Shown: piece by piece, positions 16,361 through 25,486 of the stretch
How positions within the stretch are numbered: the stretch's first letter is position 1
Layout of the letters: each line of letters begins with the position of its first letter
Source: Candidatus Accumulibacter meliphilus
Lineage (GTDB): Bacteria > Pseudomonadota > Gammaproteobacteria > Burkholderiales > Rhodocyclaceae
Reading direction: 5' to 3'
NCBI GenBank assembly: GCA_003332265.1
Contig: QPGA01000009.1
Span: 51,907-92,852, forward strand
DNA: 40,946 bases
Translations under genes and position numbers: made by a program
The notes under the pieces: generated by a model
What the model saw: the letters and a program-made list of their open reading frames with translations, nothing else
What the model was told of the DNA's origin: nothing
Databases searched by the model: none

Positions 16361-18130
16361 TCAGCCAGCGGGCGAATCCTCGCTTGCGTTGGCGCTGCTG
16401 CCCGCCTTGACCACCAGCATGTCTTCCATCACCAGATACTCGAGATCCGAGCCGAAGAACATGTTCAAGGCGTCGGTTGGCGAACAGATCATTGCTTCGC
16501 CGCGGCGGTTGAGCGAAGTGTTGAGAACGACGCCGTTGCCGGTCAGTTTTTCCAGTTCGAGCATCAGGTCGTAATAGCGCGGATTGAATTCGCGTTGCAG
16601 TACCTGCGCCCGCGAGCTGCCGTCTTCGTGCACCACTTCCGGAACGCGTTCCTGCCAGCCTTCGGCAACCTTGAAAGTGAAAGTCATGAACGGGGCCGGG
16701 TGATCGCTGCCGAGCATCTGCGGGCCGACCGTATCGAGCATGCTCGGGCAGAACGGACGCCAGCGCTCGCGGAACTTGATCTGCGCGTTGATCCGGTCGG
16801 CAACGCCGGCAACGCTCGGACAACCAAGGATCGAGCGGCCGCCAAGCGCACGCGGACCGAACTCCATACGCCCCTGGAACCAGGCCACCGGGTTGCCGGC
16901 CACGAGCAACGCGGCAATTTCCTGCGCCACGTCGCGCAGCCGCTGCCCTTGCGGTTTTTCCGGATGGCGAGCACAGGCGGCAAGAACGTCTTCGTTGCTG
17001 TACGCCGGGCCGAGAAAGACATGCGCCATTTTTTCGATCGGCACGCCGCGCTGCACCGAGACGTAGCCCGCCGCGCCGACGGCAGTCCCGGCATCGCCCG
17101 AGGCCGGCTGCACGAACAGTTCCTTGACGTCCGCGCGGGCGATGATCTTCTGGTTGAGCTTGACGTTCAGTGCGCCGCCACCGGAGAAAGCGAGCCGACC
17201 GGTTGCGCGCAGAATATCGCCCAGGTAGTGCTCGATCATCTGCAGCGACAAATCCTCGAACAGCTTCTGCATGCTCGCCGCGTAATGGATATAGGGATCG
17301 TCGGCGCTGTCGCCGGCCCGCTTCGGGCCCAGCCACTCGATCAGCTTTGGCGAGAAGTAGTAGCCCTTGCCCTGCTCCTTGTAGCGGCGAAAACCGATGA
17401 CATTGGCGTAGTCGGTGTTGACCGTCAGCTCGCCATTCTCGAACTTCGCCAGGCGCGAGAAATCGTAGCGTTCCGGGTCGCCATACGGGGCCATGCCCAT
17501 CACCTTGTACTCGCCGTCCAGCATCTCGAAACCGAGATACTCGGTCAAGGCGCCGTACAGTCCGCCCAGCGAATCGGGGTCGTAGAACTCCTTGATCTTG
17601 TGAATTCTGCCGTTTTCGCCGTAGCCGAAGAAAGTGGTCGCGTACTCGCCCTTGCCGTCGATGCCGAGGATCGCCGTCTTCTCCTTGAAACCCGAGCAAT
17701 GGTAGGCGCTGGACGCATGCGCCAGGTGGTGCTCGACCGGCACGATTTCGGTCGTTTTGAGATCGAAACCGAGCTGCAGCAGACACCATTCGATGCGTTT
17801 GCGGTAGCGAAAGTAGCGCCGGTTGCCTGTCAGGAGGGCGTCCAGCACCCGATCCGGCGCGTACCAATAGCGTTTGGCATAGTGCCAGCGGGCGCCTTCG
17901 GCGAGGCTGATCGGCGCGAAGGGAATGGCCACCGCGTCGACCTCGGCCGGCTTGATGCCGGCGAATTCCAGGCAGAACTTCGCCGCTTCGTAGGGCATGC
18001 GGTTTTTGGCGTGCTTGTCGCGGACGAAGCGTTCCTCTTCTGCCGCCGCAACGAGCTTGCCGTCGATGTACAGCGCCGCCGAAGGATCGTGCGTCAGCGC
18101 GCCGGAAAGTCCGAGTAGGATCAGTGCCAA
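16361..18130 (-). CDS. NodU/CmcH-family O-carbamoyltransferase
   Basis: 589 residues. The N-terminal Kae1-like carbamoyltransferase domain has the metal/nucleotide motif EHHLAHASSAY at 133-143, a DGKGEYATTF block and GMAPYG. A FSGGGALN motif follows, and the C-terminal domain carries EFGPRALGGRSILG and RERWRPFCPS. Family members transfer a carbamoyl group from carbamoyl phosphate, via an adenylate, to hydroxyl groups of antibiotics, Nod factors or sugars. Here the target may be a surface polysaccharide, but no glycan cluster is in the window. The frame begins at a TTG at 18130 (reading ALILLGLSG) with no ATG or GTG nearby and no strong ribosome site, so expression may be weak or the start mis-set. 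It is divergent from the TRAP operon. Confidence 0.9.
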   Translation of the reverse strand: MALILLGLSGALTHDPSAALYIDGKLVAAAEEERFVRDKHAKNRMPYEAAKFCLEFAGIKPAEVDAVAIPFAPISLAEGARWHYAKRYWYAPDRVLDALLTGNRRYFRYRKRIEWCLLQLGFDLKTTEIVPVEHHLAHASSAYHCSGFKEKTAILGIDGKGEYATTFFGYGENGRIHKIKEFYDPDSLGGLYGALTEYLGFEMLDGEYKVMGMAPYGDPERYDFSRLAKFENGELTVNTDYANVIGFRRYKEQGKGYYFSPKLIEWLGPKRAGDSADDPYIHYAASMQKLFEDLSLQMIEHYLGDILRATGRLAFSGGGALNVKLNQKIIARADVKELFVQPASGDAGTAVGAAGYVSVQRGVPIEKMAHVFLGPAYSNEDVLAACARHPEKPQGQRLRDVAQEIAALLVAGNPVAWFQGRMEFGPRALGGRSILGCPSVAGVADRINAQIKFRERWRPFCPSMLDTVGPQMLGSDHPAPFMTFTFKVAEGWQERVPEVVHEDGSSRAQVLQREFNPRYYDLMLELEKLTGNGVVLNTSLNRRGEAMICSPTDALNMFFGSDLEYLVMEDMLVVKAGSSANASEDSPAG

Positions 18131-18131
18131 G

Positions 18132-19283
18132 GTGGAGGTCTCACAGAGTCACACGTCGGCCCCGCTGGCTGGCCAGCAAGCGGCTGCGAACCGACGAAAG
18201 CCTCAAGTATACCCGTACCCTTGCGCCGACAGCCGATCAGAGCGGCGGCCTCTTGCCCTCAGCGCGTCCCTGACCTTGATCGCCGCCCCTGCCAGCGCGC
18301 AGGAAAATGTGCGCTGGGGCGTCCCGATGGCTTTCGGCTCCAACCTCACCGCGCTCGGCGACACCATGCCCTGGGTGTCGGAGACCTTGAAGAAGATTTC
18401 CGGCGGGACCATCAATCTGCAAGTCTTCGAGCCGGGCAAGCTGGTACCCGCCCTGGCGATCTTCGACGCCGTGTCTGCCGGCAAGGCCGAGGCGGGCTAC
18501 AACTGGATGGGCTATGAGTTGGGCAAGGTTCCGGCTTCCGCACTGTTTGGCGCCGTCCCCTTCGGCATGGAAACACCGCAGTTCGCTGCCTGGATGTATT
18601 TCGGCGGCGGCGACGCGCTGCTCAAGGAAGTCTACAAACCGCACAACGTCTACCCGATCTTCTGCGGCTCGATCAGCCCGGAAGCGGCCGGCTGGTTCCG
18701 CAAGGAGATCAAGACCCCCGCCGATCTGAACGGCCTTAAGTTCCGCGCTGCCGGTTATGGCGGCAAGGTCTACCAGAAGTTGGGGGCATCGGTCACCGTG
18801 CTGCCCGGCGGTGAGTTGTTCCAGGCGCTGGAGAAAGGCGTGCTCGACGGCACCGAGTTCTCCTTGCCGACAGTCGATGACCAGCTTGGCTTCTACAAGG
18901 TCGCGGAGTACTACTACATGCCTGGCTGGCATCAGCCCTCGACCAACCAGTATCTCTACGTGAACCTCGCGGCCTGGAACAAACTCAAGCCACAAACGCA
19001 GGCCCAGATCGAGACCACCTGCACGGCGGCGGTAACCATCGCGCTAGCCAAGGCCGAAGCACTGCAGGGCGCTGTGCTGGCCAAGTTCGAGAAGGAAGGG
19101 GTCAAGGCACGCCAGTTCGACAAGGTCATGCTGGCCGCATTCGCCAAGGCCACCAGGGAGGTGATGGCCGAGGAGTCCGCCAACGACGCGATGGTCAAGA
19201 AGGTCTACGACAGCATGACCGCCTTCAAGGAACAGAACAGCAAGTGGCACGATTACGGTTACCTGCCGCGCGACTTCAAGTAA
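18132..19283 (+). CDS. TRAP transporter substrate-binding protein (DctP family), 5' end uncertain
   Basis: The mature part is a standard DctP periplasmic binding protein: QENVRWGVPMAFGSNLTALG at its start, a PADLNGLKFRAAGYGGKVYQKLG block with the conserved substrate-binding Arg, then VLPGGELFQALEKGVLDGTE. A signal peptide core LALSASLTLIAAPASA precedes the cleavage site before QEN. No proper start codon lies close upstream in this frame. The GTG at 18132 used here gives an odd extra 30 residues. A TTG at 18221 in the next frame (RRQPIRAAAS) would give a normal signal peptide if one base were changed near 18250. So either a frameshift has damaged the start or there is a sequence error. It is the first gene of the TRAP operon with the DctQ and DctM genes that follow. 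Confidence 0.78.
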   Translation: MEVSQSHTSAPLAGQQAAANRRKPQVYPYPCADSRSERRPLALSASLTLIAAPASAQENVRWGVPMAFGSNLTALGDTMPWVSETLKKISGGTINLQVFEPGKLVPALAIFDAVSAGKAEAGYNWMGYELGKVPASALFGAVPFGMETPQFAAWMYFGGGDALLKEVYKPHNVYPIFCGSISPEAAGWFRKEIKTPADLNGLKFRAAGYGGKVYQKLGASVTVLPGGELFQALEKGVLDGTEFSLPTVDDQLGFYKVAEYYYMPGWHQPSTNQYLYVNLAAWNKLKPQTQAQIETTCTAAVTIALAKAEALQGAVLAKFEKEGVKARQFDKVMLAAFAKATREVMAEESANDAMVKKVYDSMTAFKEQNSKWHDYGYLPRDFK

Positions 19284-19326
19284 TCGACGCCTGACGACCG
19301 GCGCTGTACGCCAATTGGAAGAACCG

Positions 19327-19893
19327 ATGACCACACCAGCGCACAGCGCCGACGTCCCGCACGAAGCGGGACGGTCCGGAATTGCCCTCCCCACGACCGT
19401 AATTTCCCGCGCCACCGACCGCCTGATCGGCTGGTTTGGCGAAATTGCCTCGGCGCTGTGGACCGTATTGGTCCTGGTCATCGTGGCGCAGGTGGTGGCC
19501 CGCTATGTCTTCAACGAAGGGTCGATCATGATGGAGGAGCTGCAATGGCACCTCTACGCCATCGGCTTCATGCTCGGCCTGGCATTCACCGAGGTGCACG
19601 AGCGCAATGTGCGTATCGACGTGCTCGCCGAGACCTTTAGCCTGCGCACGCGGCTGTGGATCGAGTTGTTCGGCATCAGCACGCTACTGCTGACCTTCAC
19701 TGGCTTCGTGGTGTGGTTCTCGGTGCCCTTCTTCATGAGTTCATGGGAACTGGGCGAAATCTCCGCCGCACCGGGCGGCCTGCCTTACCGCTGGTTCCTC
19801 AAGTCCTTCCTGGTCACCGCCTTCGTCTTGTTGGCGCTGGGTGGCCTGGGTCGTCTGACTCGCGTCTGGGCCGCGCTGTTCGGCCGCCGCTGA
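19327..19893 (+). CDS. TRAP transporter small permease (DctQ family)
   Basis: 188 residues starting at an ATG with GGAAGAA upstream. Four hydrophobic segments are visible: about residues 38-58 (ASALWTVLVLVIVAQVV), 78-95, 115-135 (LFGISTLLLTFTGFVVW) and 158-178. The family signature ARYVFN and the EELQWHLYAIGFMLG block follow the first segment, and HERNVRIDVL follows the second. It forms the membrane module together with the large permease. It lies 43 bp after the binding protein and 19 bp before the large permease. Confidence 0.9.
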   Translation: MTTPAHSADVPHEAGRSGIALPTTVISRATDRLIGWFGEIASALWTVLVLVIVAQVVARYVFNEGSIMMEELQWHLYAIGFMLGLAFTEVHERNVRIDVLAETFSLRTRLWIELFGISTLLLTFTGFVVWFSVPFFMSSWELGEISAAPGGLPYRWFLKSFLVTAFVLLALGGLGRLTRVWAALFGRR

Positions 19894-19912
19894 CCCGCAA
19901 CAAGGACCCGAC

Positions 19913-21280
19913 ATGCTTCCATTCTACGAGTTGCTAGCTATCGGCTTCATGGTGACCTTCGTCCTGTCACTGTTTAGCGGCTATCCGGTGGCCTGGCTGC
20001 TGGGCGGTCTGTCGATGCTCTTCGCCGCCATTGCCATCTTCCTCGGCGACCAGTTTGGCATGGACACCTTTCTGCTGACGAATTGGGCGAAGGTGTCCGG
20101 TATCGTCGACCGCCTCGACGCCATCATGTCCAACTGGGTTCTGGTATCGCTGCCGATGTTCATCTACATGGGCCAGATGCTCGACCGCTCGGGCGTCGCC
20201 GAGATCATGATGCGCAATTTCGTCAAGGTCTTCGGTGGTATCAGGGGCGGTCTCGGCTTGACGGTGATCGTCATCGGCATTCTGCTGGCGGCATCCACCG
20301 GCATCGTCGGGGCCTCGGTGGTACTGCTGGCGATGCTGGCGATGCCGGTCATGCTGCAGAACCACTATTCCAAGGCGGTAGCCTCGGGGGTTGTCGCGGC
20401 CTCGGGTACGCTGGGCATTCTCATCCCGCCGTCGATCATGCTGGTACTGATGGCCGACCAGGTGTCGGTCTCGGTCGGCGACCTGTTCATGGGGGCGCTG
20501 ATTCCCGGTGTCGGCCTCGGCCTGCTCTACATGGTCTTCATACTGGCAGTCGGCATCCTCAGGCCCGACCTGGTGCCACCGCGACCCGCCGACGCGGAAA
20601 AGCTGTCCTTTCGGCAGATACTCATGGCCTTCGCGTCGACCATTCCGACCTTCGGCCTGATCCTGGTGGTTCTCGGTTCGATTTTCTTCGGCGTCGCCAC
20701 GCCCACCGAAGCGTCCGGGCTGGGAGCTTTCGGGGCCGTCCTGCTGGCCGCTGCCAACCGCAAGCTCAATTGGCGAGTAATCCGCGAAGTCGGCATCGAG
20801 ACGACGCTGACCACCTGCTTCATTTTTGCCATTTTTATCGGCGCGACCTTCTTCGCCTACACGCTGCGGCTGATCGGCGGCGACGAGCTGATCGCCGAAT
20901 TCTTCAAGGGCCTGGGACTGGCGCCGATAGGGCTGGTGTTGACGGTCCTGGCGGTGGTGTTTATCGCCGGCTTTTTCCTGGACTGGTTCGAGATCGTGCT
21001 GATCATCCTGCCCTTGCTGGCACCCGTAGTCCGCCTCGCCGACATCGACATGACCTGGTTCCTGATCCTCATCGCCCTGATGTTGCAAACTTCGTTCCTG
21101 ACGATCTCCGTGGGTTTCTCGCTCTTCTACCTGAAGGGTGTGGTGCCCGACGAGGTGACCATCAAGCACATCTACCTCGGCGTCATCCCATTCGTCCTTC
21201 TACAGGTGGCGATGGTCGCGCTGTGCCTGGCTTTCCCGCAGATCATAACCTGGCTGCCCGAACAGATGTACGGGCACTGA
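19913..21280 (+). CDS. TRAP transporter large permease (DctM family)
   Basis: 455 residues with about a dozen hydrophobic segments, the usual length and form of the ion-coupled TRAP permease. It carries the family blocks SLPMFIYMGQMLDRSG near residue 80, GTLGILIPPSIMLVL near 160, ATPTEASGLGAFGA near 265 and FFLDWFEIVLIILPLLAPV near 350. With the two genes upstream it makes a complete sodium-dependent uptake system for an organic acid; the substrate cannot be read from the sequence. A hydroxypyruvate isomerase gene lies 0.8 kb downstream on the same strand, but a phosphatase gene on the opposite strand lies between them. Confidence 0.94.
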   Translation: MLPFYELLAIGFMVTFVLSLFSGYPVAWLLGGLSMLFAAIAIFLGDQFGMDTFLLTNWAKVSGIVDRLDAIMSNWVLVSLPMFIYMGQMLDRSGVAEIMMRNFVKVFGGIRGGLGLTVIVIGILLAASTGIVGASVVLLAMLAMPVMLQNHYSKAVASGVVAASGTLGILIPPSIMLVLMADQVSVSVGDLFMGALIPGVGLGLLYMVFILAVGILRPDLVPPRPADAEKLSFRQILMAFASTIPTFGLILVVLGSIFFGVATPTEASGLGAFGAVLLAAANRKLNWRVIREVGIETTLTTCFIFAIFIGATFFAYTLRLIGGDELIAEFFKGLGLAPIGLVLTVLAVVFIAGFFLDWFEIVLIILPLLAPVVRLADIDMTWFLILIALMLQTSFLTISVGFSLFYLKGVVPDEVTIKHIYLGVIPFVLLQVAMVALCLAFPQIITWLPEQMYGH

Positions 21281-21307
21281 GAACAGCGGTAACCCCGGGC
21301 AGCCCGC

Positions 21308-21811
21308 TCAGGGAGCGACCGCAAGACGCGCCAGATAGTCCTGATGCACGGCCAGAGTGAGCGCATTGGGGCGCAGCGCCTTGACCACCACCAGCGCATC
21401 CTCTTTGGCGTAACCACGCTCGACGAGGATTTGCGCGACCATCAGGCCCGTCCGACCGGAGCCGCCCTTGCAATGCACGGCAATCCGCTCGCCAGCGTCA
21501 AGCAGTCGATGGACGGCCTTGCGCTGCGCCTGCCAGGCGACGGCAAAATCGTCTGCGGGCGCGCGATCATCCTCGATCGGCGCATGAAACCATTGCAGCC
21601 CGTTTTGCGCGCACAGCGTCGGCAGGTCGGACACCGCATTGCTCGCCATTTCCGCATCCGGCATCAAGGTGATCACGGCGCTGGCGCCGGCCGCCTTGAG
21701 TTGCTTGAGTGCGGTCTCGGTGTCAGAGTCCCTGGTTCCCGGACAAGGGGTCAAAATCAGACCACCGGCAGGAGCTGCCAAGGGCAACAGATCGGATGGA
21801 TGGGCAGGCAT
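21308..21811 (-). CDS. Cys-dependent protein phosphatase (dual-specificity / CDKN3-like)
   Basis: 167 residues. The active-site loop HCKGGSGRTG is at 113-122, giving the CX5R signature with nucleophile Cys114 and Arg120. A plausible general acid is Asp81 or Asp82 in APIEDDRAPA. The N-terminal half has the LKAAGASAVITLMPDAEM pattern that I associate with bacterial relatives of the cyclin-dependent kinase inhibitor 3 phosphatase. These enzymes remove phosphate from tyrosine, serine or threonine, or from small phosphoesters; the substrate here is unknown. There is no signal peptide. It converges on the TRAP large permease with 27 bp between stops. Confidence 0.85.
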   Translation of the reverse strand: MPAHPSDLLPLAAPAGGLILTPCPGTRDSDTETALKQLKAAGASAVITLMPDAEMASNAVSDLPTLCAQNGLQWFHAPIEDDRAPADDFAVAWQAQRKAVHRLLDAGERIAVHCKGGSGRTGLMVAQILVERGYAKEDALVVVKALRPNALTLAVHQDYLARLAVAP

Positions 21812-22066
21812 GGGGCACCTTTCTATGGATGAGCAATGCCGCCCAGTTTAGCGCTGTTTGGCGCTGTTTCCAGTCCACTTGAATGCGCACCACGCCGGCT
21901 CGATACGGGTGAGCCTGATCATCACTGTAAGCGCCCGGGCGATCCGGCCCTGGCCGACGTTATTCGCGGGCCGGCCGGCAAGCACTCTGCACCCCACCCC
22001 TTGAACGAAAGGCAGATCGCCGAACTCAAATCGGCCTGCCGCCGCGAGTCCTGAAGCAAAGGAAAA

Positions 22067-22885
22067 ATGATGCCCAAATTTGCCGCCAACCTGACCATGA
22101 TGTTCAACGAAGTCCTCTTTCCGCAGCGCTTCGCCGCCGCGGCCAGGGCAGGCTTCAAAGCCGTCGAATTTCTCTTCCCTTATGACCATAGCCCGGCCGA
22201 AGTGGCCGGGTGGTTGCGGGAGAATGAGCTCGAAAGCGTTCTCTTCAACCTGCCGCCGGGTGACTGGGCCAGCGGTGAGCGCGGGCTGGCGGCCTTGCCG
22301 GGTCGCGAAACGGATTTCCGCGCCAGCGTCGCCCGTGCGCTGGAATACGCCCTGGCCATGGGTACCCCCCGGGTGCACGCGATGGCCGGTGTGCTGCCGG
22401 CACATGCCGACCAGGCCTACCGGACGGCCTGCCGCGAGACCTATCTCGAAAACCTGGCCTATGCCGCGCGGGAACTGGCAAAGCATGGGCGGACGCTGCT
22501 GATCGAGCCGATCAACGGTCGCGACATGCCTGGCTACTTCCTCAACAGCCAGGCCGATGGTCACGCCATCCGCGCTGCAGTAGGCGAGGCCAACCTCAAG
22601 GTGCAGATGGACTTTTACCACGCGCAGATCGTCGAAGGCGATCTGGCGACCACCTTCAGAAAGCACTTCGCCGGCATCGGCCACGTGCAGATCGCCAGCG
22701 TCCCGGCCCGCAACGAGCCGGACGACGGCGAGGTCAATTATCCCTACCTGTTCAGGCTACTCGACGAGCTCGGTTACGACGGCTGGGTGGGCTGCGAATA
22801 TCGGCCGCGAGGCAAGACCGAGGATGGCCTGGCCTGGTTGCGGGCCGCCCTTCCTTCACTAAGCCGACGAAGAATCCCCATGTAA
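22067..22885 (+). CDS. hyi: Hydroxypyruvate isomerase-family sugar isomerase
   Basis: 272 residues, a TIM-barrel AP-endonuclease-2/xylose-isomerase-like fold. It begins [15 protein letters not shown], with AAAGG just upstream. Motifs include [24 protein letters not shown], the metal-binding glutamate in [16 protein letters not shown], the DFYHAQ metal site and GCEYRPRG at the end. The family interconverts hydroxypyruvate and tartronate semialdehyde or isomerises 2-oxo-tetronates (OtnI). No glyoxylate carboligase or tartronate semialdehyde reductase gene is adjacent, so the pathway role is open. The hydroxypyruvate activity is the traditional assignment; the OtnI alternative is real. Confidence 0.88.
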   Translation: MMPKFAANLTMMFNEVLFPQRFAAAARAGFKAVEFLFPYDHSPAEVAGWLRENELESVLFNLPPGDWASGERGLAALPGRETDFRASVARALEYALAMGTPRVHAMAGVLPAHADQAYRTACRETYLENLAYAARELAKHGRTLLIEPINGRDMPGYFLNSQADGHAIRAAVGEANLKVQMDFYHAQIVEGDLATTFRKHFAGIGHVQIASVPARNEPDDGEVNYPYLFRLLDELGYDGWVGCEYRPRGKTEDGLAWLRAALPSLSRRRIPM

Positions 22886-22998
22886 ATCGTGGCTACCGGC
22901 GATAGCGTTTTCGCAAGCAGCGTCCGCGCCTGTGTCGAGGACGACCAGCCAGCGTCCACGACATCACCCAACGGACAGGGGCAGAAAACCGTGGGAGT

Positions 22999-23028
22999 GG
23001 TGGGAGCACGGCCAAGCGCGCTCCCACC
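22999..23028. terminator. Candidate bidirectional terminator hairpin
   Basis: A perfect 9-bp stem GGTGGGAGC / GCTCCCACC lies between the convergent hyi and class III phaC genes. The T-runs on both sides are poor, so it may be a weak or Rho-assisted terminator. Confidence 0.45.
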
Positions 23029-23099
23029 TTGCTGCAAACTACTCCGACTAGCCGGGCGGGCCAGTCTCAGACTACGTCACGCCATTGCTGGCGTGGTGC

Positions 23100-24206
23100 T
23101 CAAGCGTTGCGCTCGCGCATCCACTTGCCAACCGTCGGCGCCAACACCTTCTGCGACAGGCCGCCGGTGTAGATACCGATGTGACCGGTGGCAATGGCGA
23201 ACTCCGTGTAATCCTTGCTGCCGACATGCTTGCCGAGGGCAACCGTGCACGGTGGCGGCACGATGTGGTCCTTCTCGGCGAAAATGTTGAGGATCGGGAT
23301 GGTGAGATTCTTGAGGTCAACCTTGCGACCGCCAACCTCAAGCGTGCCCTTGACCAGTTTATTGGCTTTCAGGAAGTCGCGGACGAACTCCTTGAACATC
23401 TGACCACCGGCATCGGGGCCACCGAACAGCCACTTTTCCATGCGCAGGAAATTCTGCACGGCCTGGCGATCGTCGAGGATATCGATCACGTCGGCGTACT
23501 TGCCGTAGTTCAGGATGAACGGAGAGGCCATCATGAACGACTCGTTGAGCACCGTGGCCGGCACGTTGCCATGCACAGCCACCATCTGCTCGACGTCGGC
23601 CTCGGCGCCCATGGTGAACATCAGGCCCTCGTGTGGCTTGTGATTCGCCTTGTAGGCGTCGAAGTCAATCGGCGTAACGGTCAGGACCAGATGGCTGATC
23701 TTGTCCGGGTTGAGCGCCGCATAGGTGGTTGACATGGCGCCACCCTGGCAGATCCCCAACAGGGCAATCTTGTCGACGCCGTGATGCTGACGAATGAAGT
23801 CGACGGTGTCATCGAGGTAACCGTTGATGTAGTCGTCGATGGTCCTGTACTTGTCGACCTGACGCGGGTAGCCCCAGTTGTTGAGGTAGACGTCAATACC
23901 CTGGTTCAGCAGATTGCGGACCAGTGAGCGATCCGGTTGCAGGTCGGCCACTTCGTAGCCGTTGATCAGCGGCGGCACGATGAGCAGCGGCGTCTTCATG
24001 ATCTTCGCCTGCTCGACGAGCGCGTGGTAATGGTAAACCTCGATCCCGTCCTGCTCGAAGATGACGTCCTTCGGCGTGCTGCCGATGTCGATATCGTCGT
24101 CGGTCATCTTGGTGAGATTGCTGATGCCCTTGGTGAGCTTCGCGTTCAGGGCGGCGGTTTCCGCGGCGACGTCGGCGGGAAGAATCTGTATTGGGAAAGA
24201 AAACAT
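23100..24206 (-). CDS. phaC: Class III PHA synthase catalytic subunit PhaC
   Basis: 368 residues, the short length typical of class III synthases that need PhaE. An alpha/beta hydrolase fold with the lipase-like box GICQGG places the nucleophile Cys at 153. The other members of the triad are Asp313 (AEKDHIVPP) and His342 (GHIGIYTGG). The NNWGYPRQVDKY segment near 109 is also characteristic. The enzyme polymerises (R)-3-hydroxyacyl-CoA into polyhydroxyalkanoate at the granule surface. A strong AGGAGG site precedes the ATG. It is the last gene of the six-gene operon, 68 bp after phaE. It is distinct from the class I synthase at 33934. Confidence 0.97.
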   Translation of the reverse strand: MFSFPIQILPADVAAETAALNAKLTKGISNLTKMTDDDIDIGSTPKDVIFEQDGIEVYHYHALVEQAKIMKTPLLIVPPLINGYEVADLQPDRSLVRNLLNQGIDVYLNNWGYPRQVDKYRTIDDYINGYLDDTVDFIRQHHGVDKIALLGICQGGAMSTTYAALNPDKISHLVLTVTPIDFDAYKANHKPHEGLMFTMGAEADVEQMVAVHGNVPATVLNESFMMASPFILNYGKYADVIDILDDRQAVQNFLRMEKWLFGGPDAGGQMFKEFVRDFLKANKLVKGTLEVGGRKVDLKNLTIPILNIFAEKDHIVPPPCTVALGKHVGSKDYTEFAIATGHIGIYTGGLSQKVLAPTVGKWMRERNA

Positions 24207-24274
24207 AGGGGTAGCGTCCTCCTAAAAGTCTATTAGCTTGTCAGCCGGATCAACAAGAGTCGGGCGGGCTCTGC

Positions 24275-25345
24275 CTACTCGCTCTTGGCACGACGCGCTG
24301 CGGTGGTACGAGCGGCAGGCTTGGCTGCTGCTGTCGCGGGAGGCAAGGACTTCTTGAGCAGGCGGACCTCTCTCTTCAGGTCGTGGATCACCTGGTAGGT
24401 TTCGTCCAGCTCGCTGCGAGTGGGCATATCCAGACCGCGGAAAATGTCCTCGACGACAGCGCGTTGCGCCAGCTTGAACGCATGCTGAGCCTTGGTGAAA
24501 TCGTTTTGCGTGTCGAGGAATTCCTGCTTGTTGAAGGTCACCAGCAGCGACTTGTCAGCGGTGCGATACCAGAGACCCATCAGCTGGCGTACGGCCGTGA
24601 TCTTGTCGCCTTTGGCAGCAACCTTGCCAAGCTCATCCACGGTCGCTTCGACGGCCGTGGCAAGCGCCTCGGCGAAGCGCTTGTGAAACGCCAGACTGGT
24701 TTTGCGCAGATCAACGACCGCGTCGACCAGTCGCAAGGTTTTGGCGTGCTTCTCGCGCGAGGCACCAAAGAGGGGGATCTGACCGACGCCGGCGACGGCG
24801 CCGACATCGCCTTCCATCGACAGCAGGCGATTGAGACCCGCCGTGCCACCGAGCATCGCTTCGCCAACGTGCCCCGAAGAGGCCGCCTGCATCAGAAAGG
24901 ACAGCCAGGGACCAAACGCATCGGGCATATCCTTGCTCATCGTCCCGGCAAGATCGCCGAGATGCGAACTCATACCCATGCTGCGCTGGAGCATGGCGGT
25001 CGATTCCTTGGCCCAGTTATCGGCAAAACCCTTGAGGTCGGGACGCCAGTCCTTGTTGGCCTCAAGGTTCGGCGCCACGACCTTCATCGACCGGAAAAAG
25101 AAATCCATTACCCGGGTCATTGCCGTCTGGCTGCCGGCCATGCGCTCCATAAGCATCTTCGCCGCATCATTGCTACTTTTGGTAGCCGCTTCGACGCCTT
25201 TTTTCACTACTTCCACGGTGCTTTCCGTACCGCTGCCTGGGAGATTCTGCAGCATCCCGGCCCAGTCACTCATCATGCGCTTCTGCATATCAGCCCAAGC
25301 GTTGACGACGCCGCCTAGTTGCTCATTCGGATTATTACTTTCCAC
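24275..25345 (-). CDS. phaE: Class III PHA synthase subunit PhaE
   Basis: 356 residues starting at a GTG with GGAAGGAG upstream. It is largely helical, opening with NAWADMQKRMMSDWAGMLQN, and near the C-terminus has RSELDETYQVIHDLKREVRL, a predicted coiled coil found in PhaE proteins. The tail (about 330-356) is Ala/Lys/Arg/Pro-rich, resembling the tail of the phasin at 1103. PhaE has no catalytic site of its own; it activates PhaC and forms the synthase complex. It sits directly upstream of the class III phaC, the expected order. The 141-bp gap before it holds a very stable hairpin. Confidence 0.95.
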   Translation of the reverse strand: MESNNPNEQLGGVVNAWADMQKRMMSDWAGMLQNLPGSGTESTVEVVKKGVEAATKSSNDAAKMLMERMAGSQTAMTRVMDFFFRSMKVVAPNLEANKDWRPDLKGFADNWAKESTAMLQRSMGMSSHLGDLAGTMSKDMPDAFGPWLSFLMQAASSGHVGEAMLGGTAGLNRLLSMEGDVGAVAGVGQIPLFGASREKHAKTLRLVDAVVDLRKTSLAFHKRFAEALATAVEATVDELGKVAAKGDKITAVRQLMGLWYRTADKSLLVTFNKQEFLDTQNDFTKAQHAFKLAQRAVVEDIFRGLDMPTRSELDETYQVIHDLKREVRLLKKSLPPATAAAKPAARTTAARRAKSE

Positions 25346-25434
25346 GCGTTCGATCTCCTTCCAGTGTGTCGGACACGCCTACCGTGATGCCGGGCAAATG
25401 CCCATCGGTAGACAAGGTGCTCTACAACCAAACA

Positions 25435-25456
25435 GCGGCCGTCCGAAGACGGCCGC
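25435..25456 (-). other. Intercistronic UUCG-tetraloop hairpin upstream of phaE
   Basis: On the transcribed (minus) strand a perfect 9-bp stem GCGGCCGTC / GACGGCCGC is closed by a TTCG loop, an exceptionally stable RNA tetraloop. It lies 31 bp after the MaoC gene stop and about 90 bp before the phaE start. Only a weak T-rich stretch (TGTTTGGTTG) follows. It probably protects the phaE-phaC part of the message or causes partial termination. Confidence 0.65.
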
Positions 25457-25486
25457 GATCATGCAGTCGTACTGGCTAAAGCCTTG

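Noticed and set aside
16325-18118. Open frame of about 597 codons antisense to the carbamoyltransferase
   Set aside because: No family motifs; explained by codon bias of the real gene on the minus strand.
24673-24690. Further AAGCGCTT sites, such as in phaE and in the second dctM gene
   Set aside because: They lie in coding sequence and lack extended dyad symmetry, so they count as chance matches that weaken the shared-operator idea.
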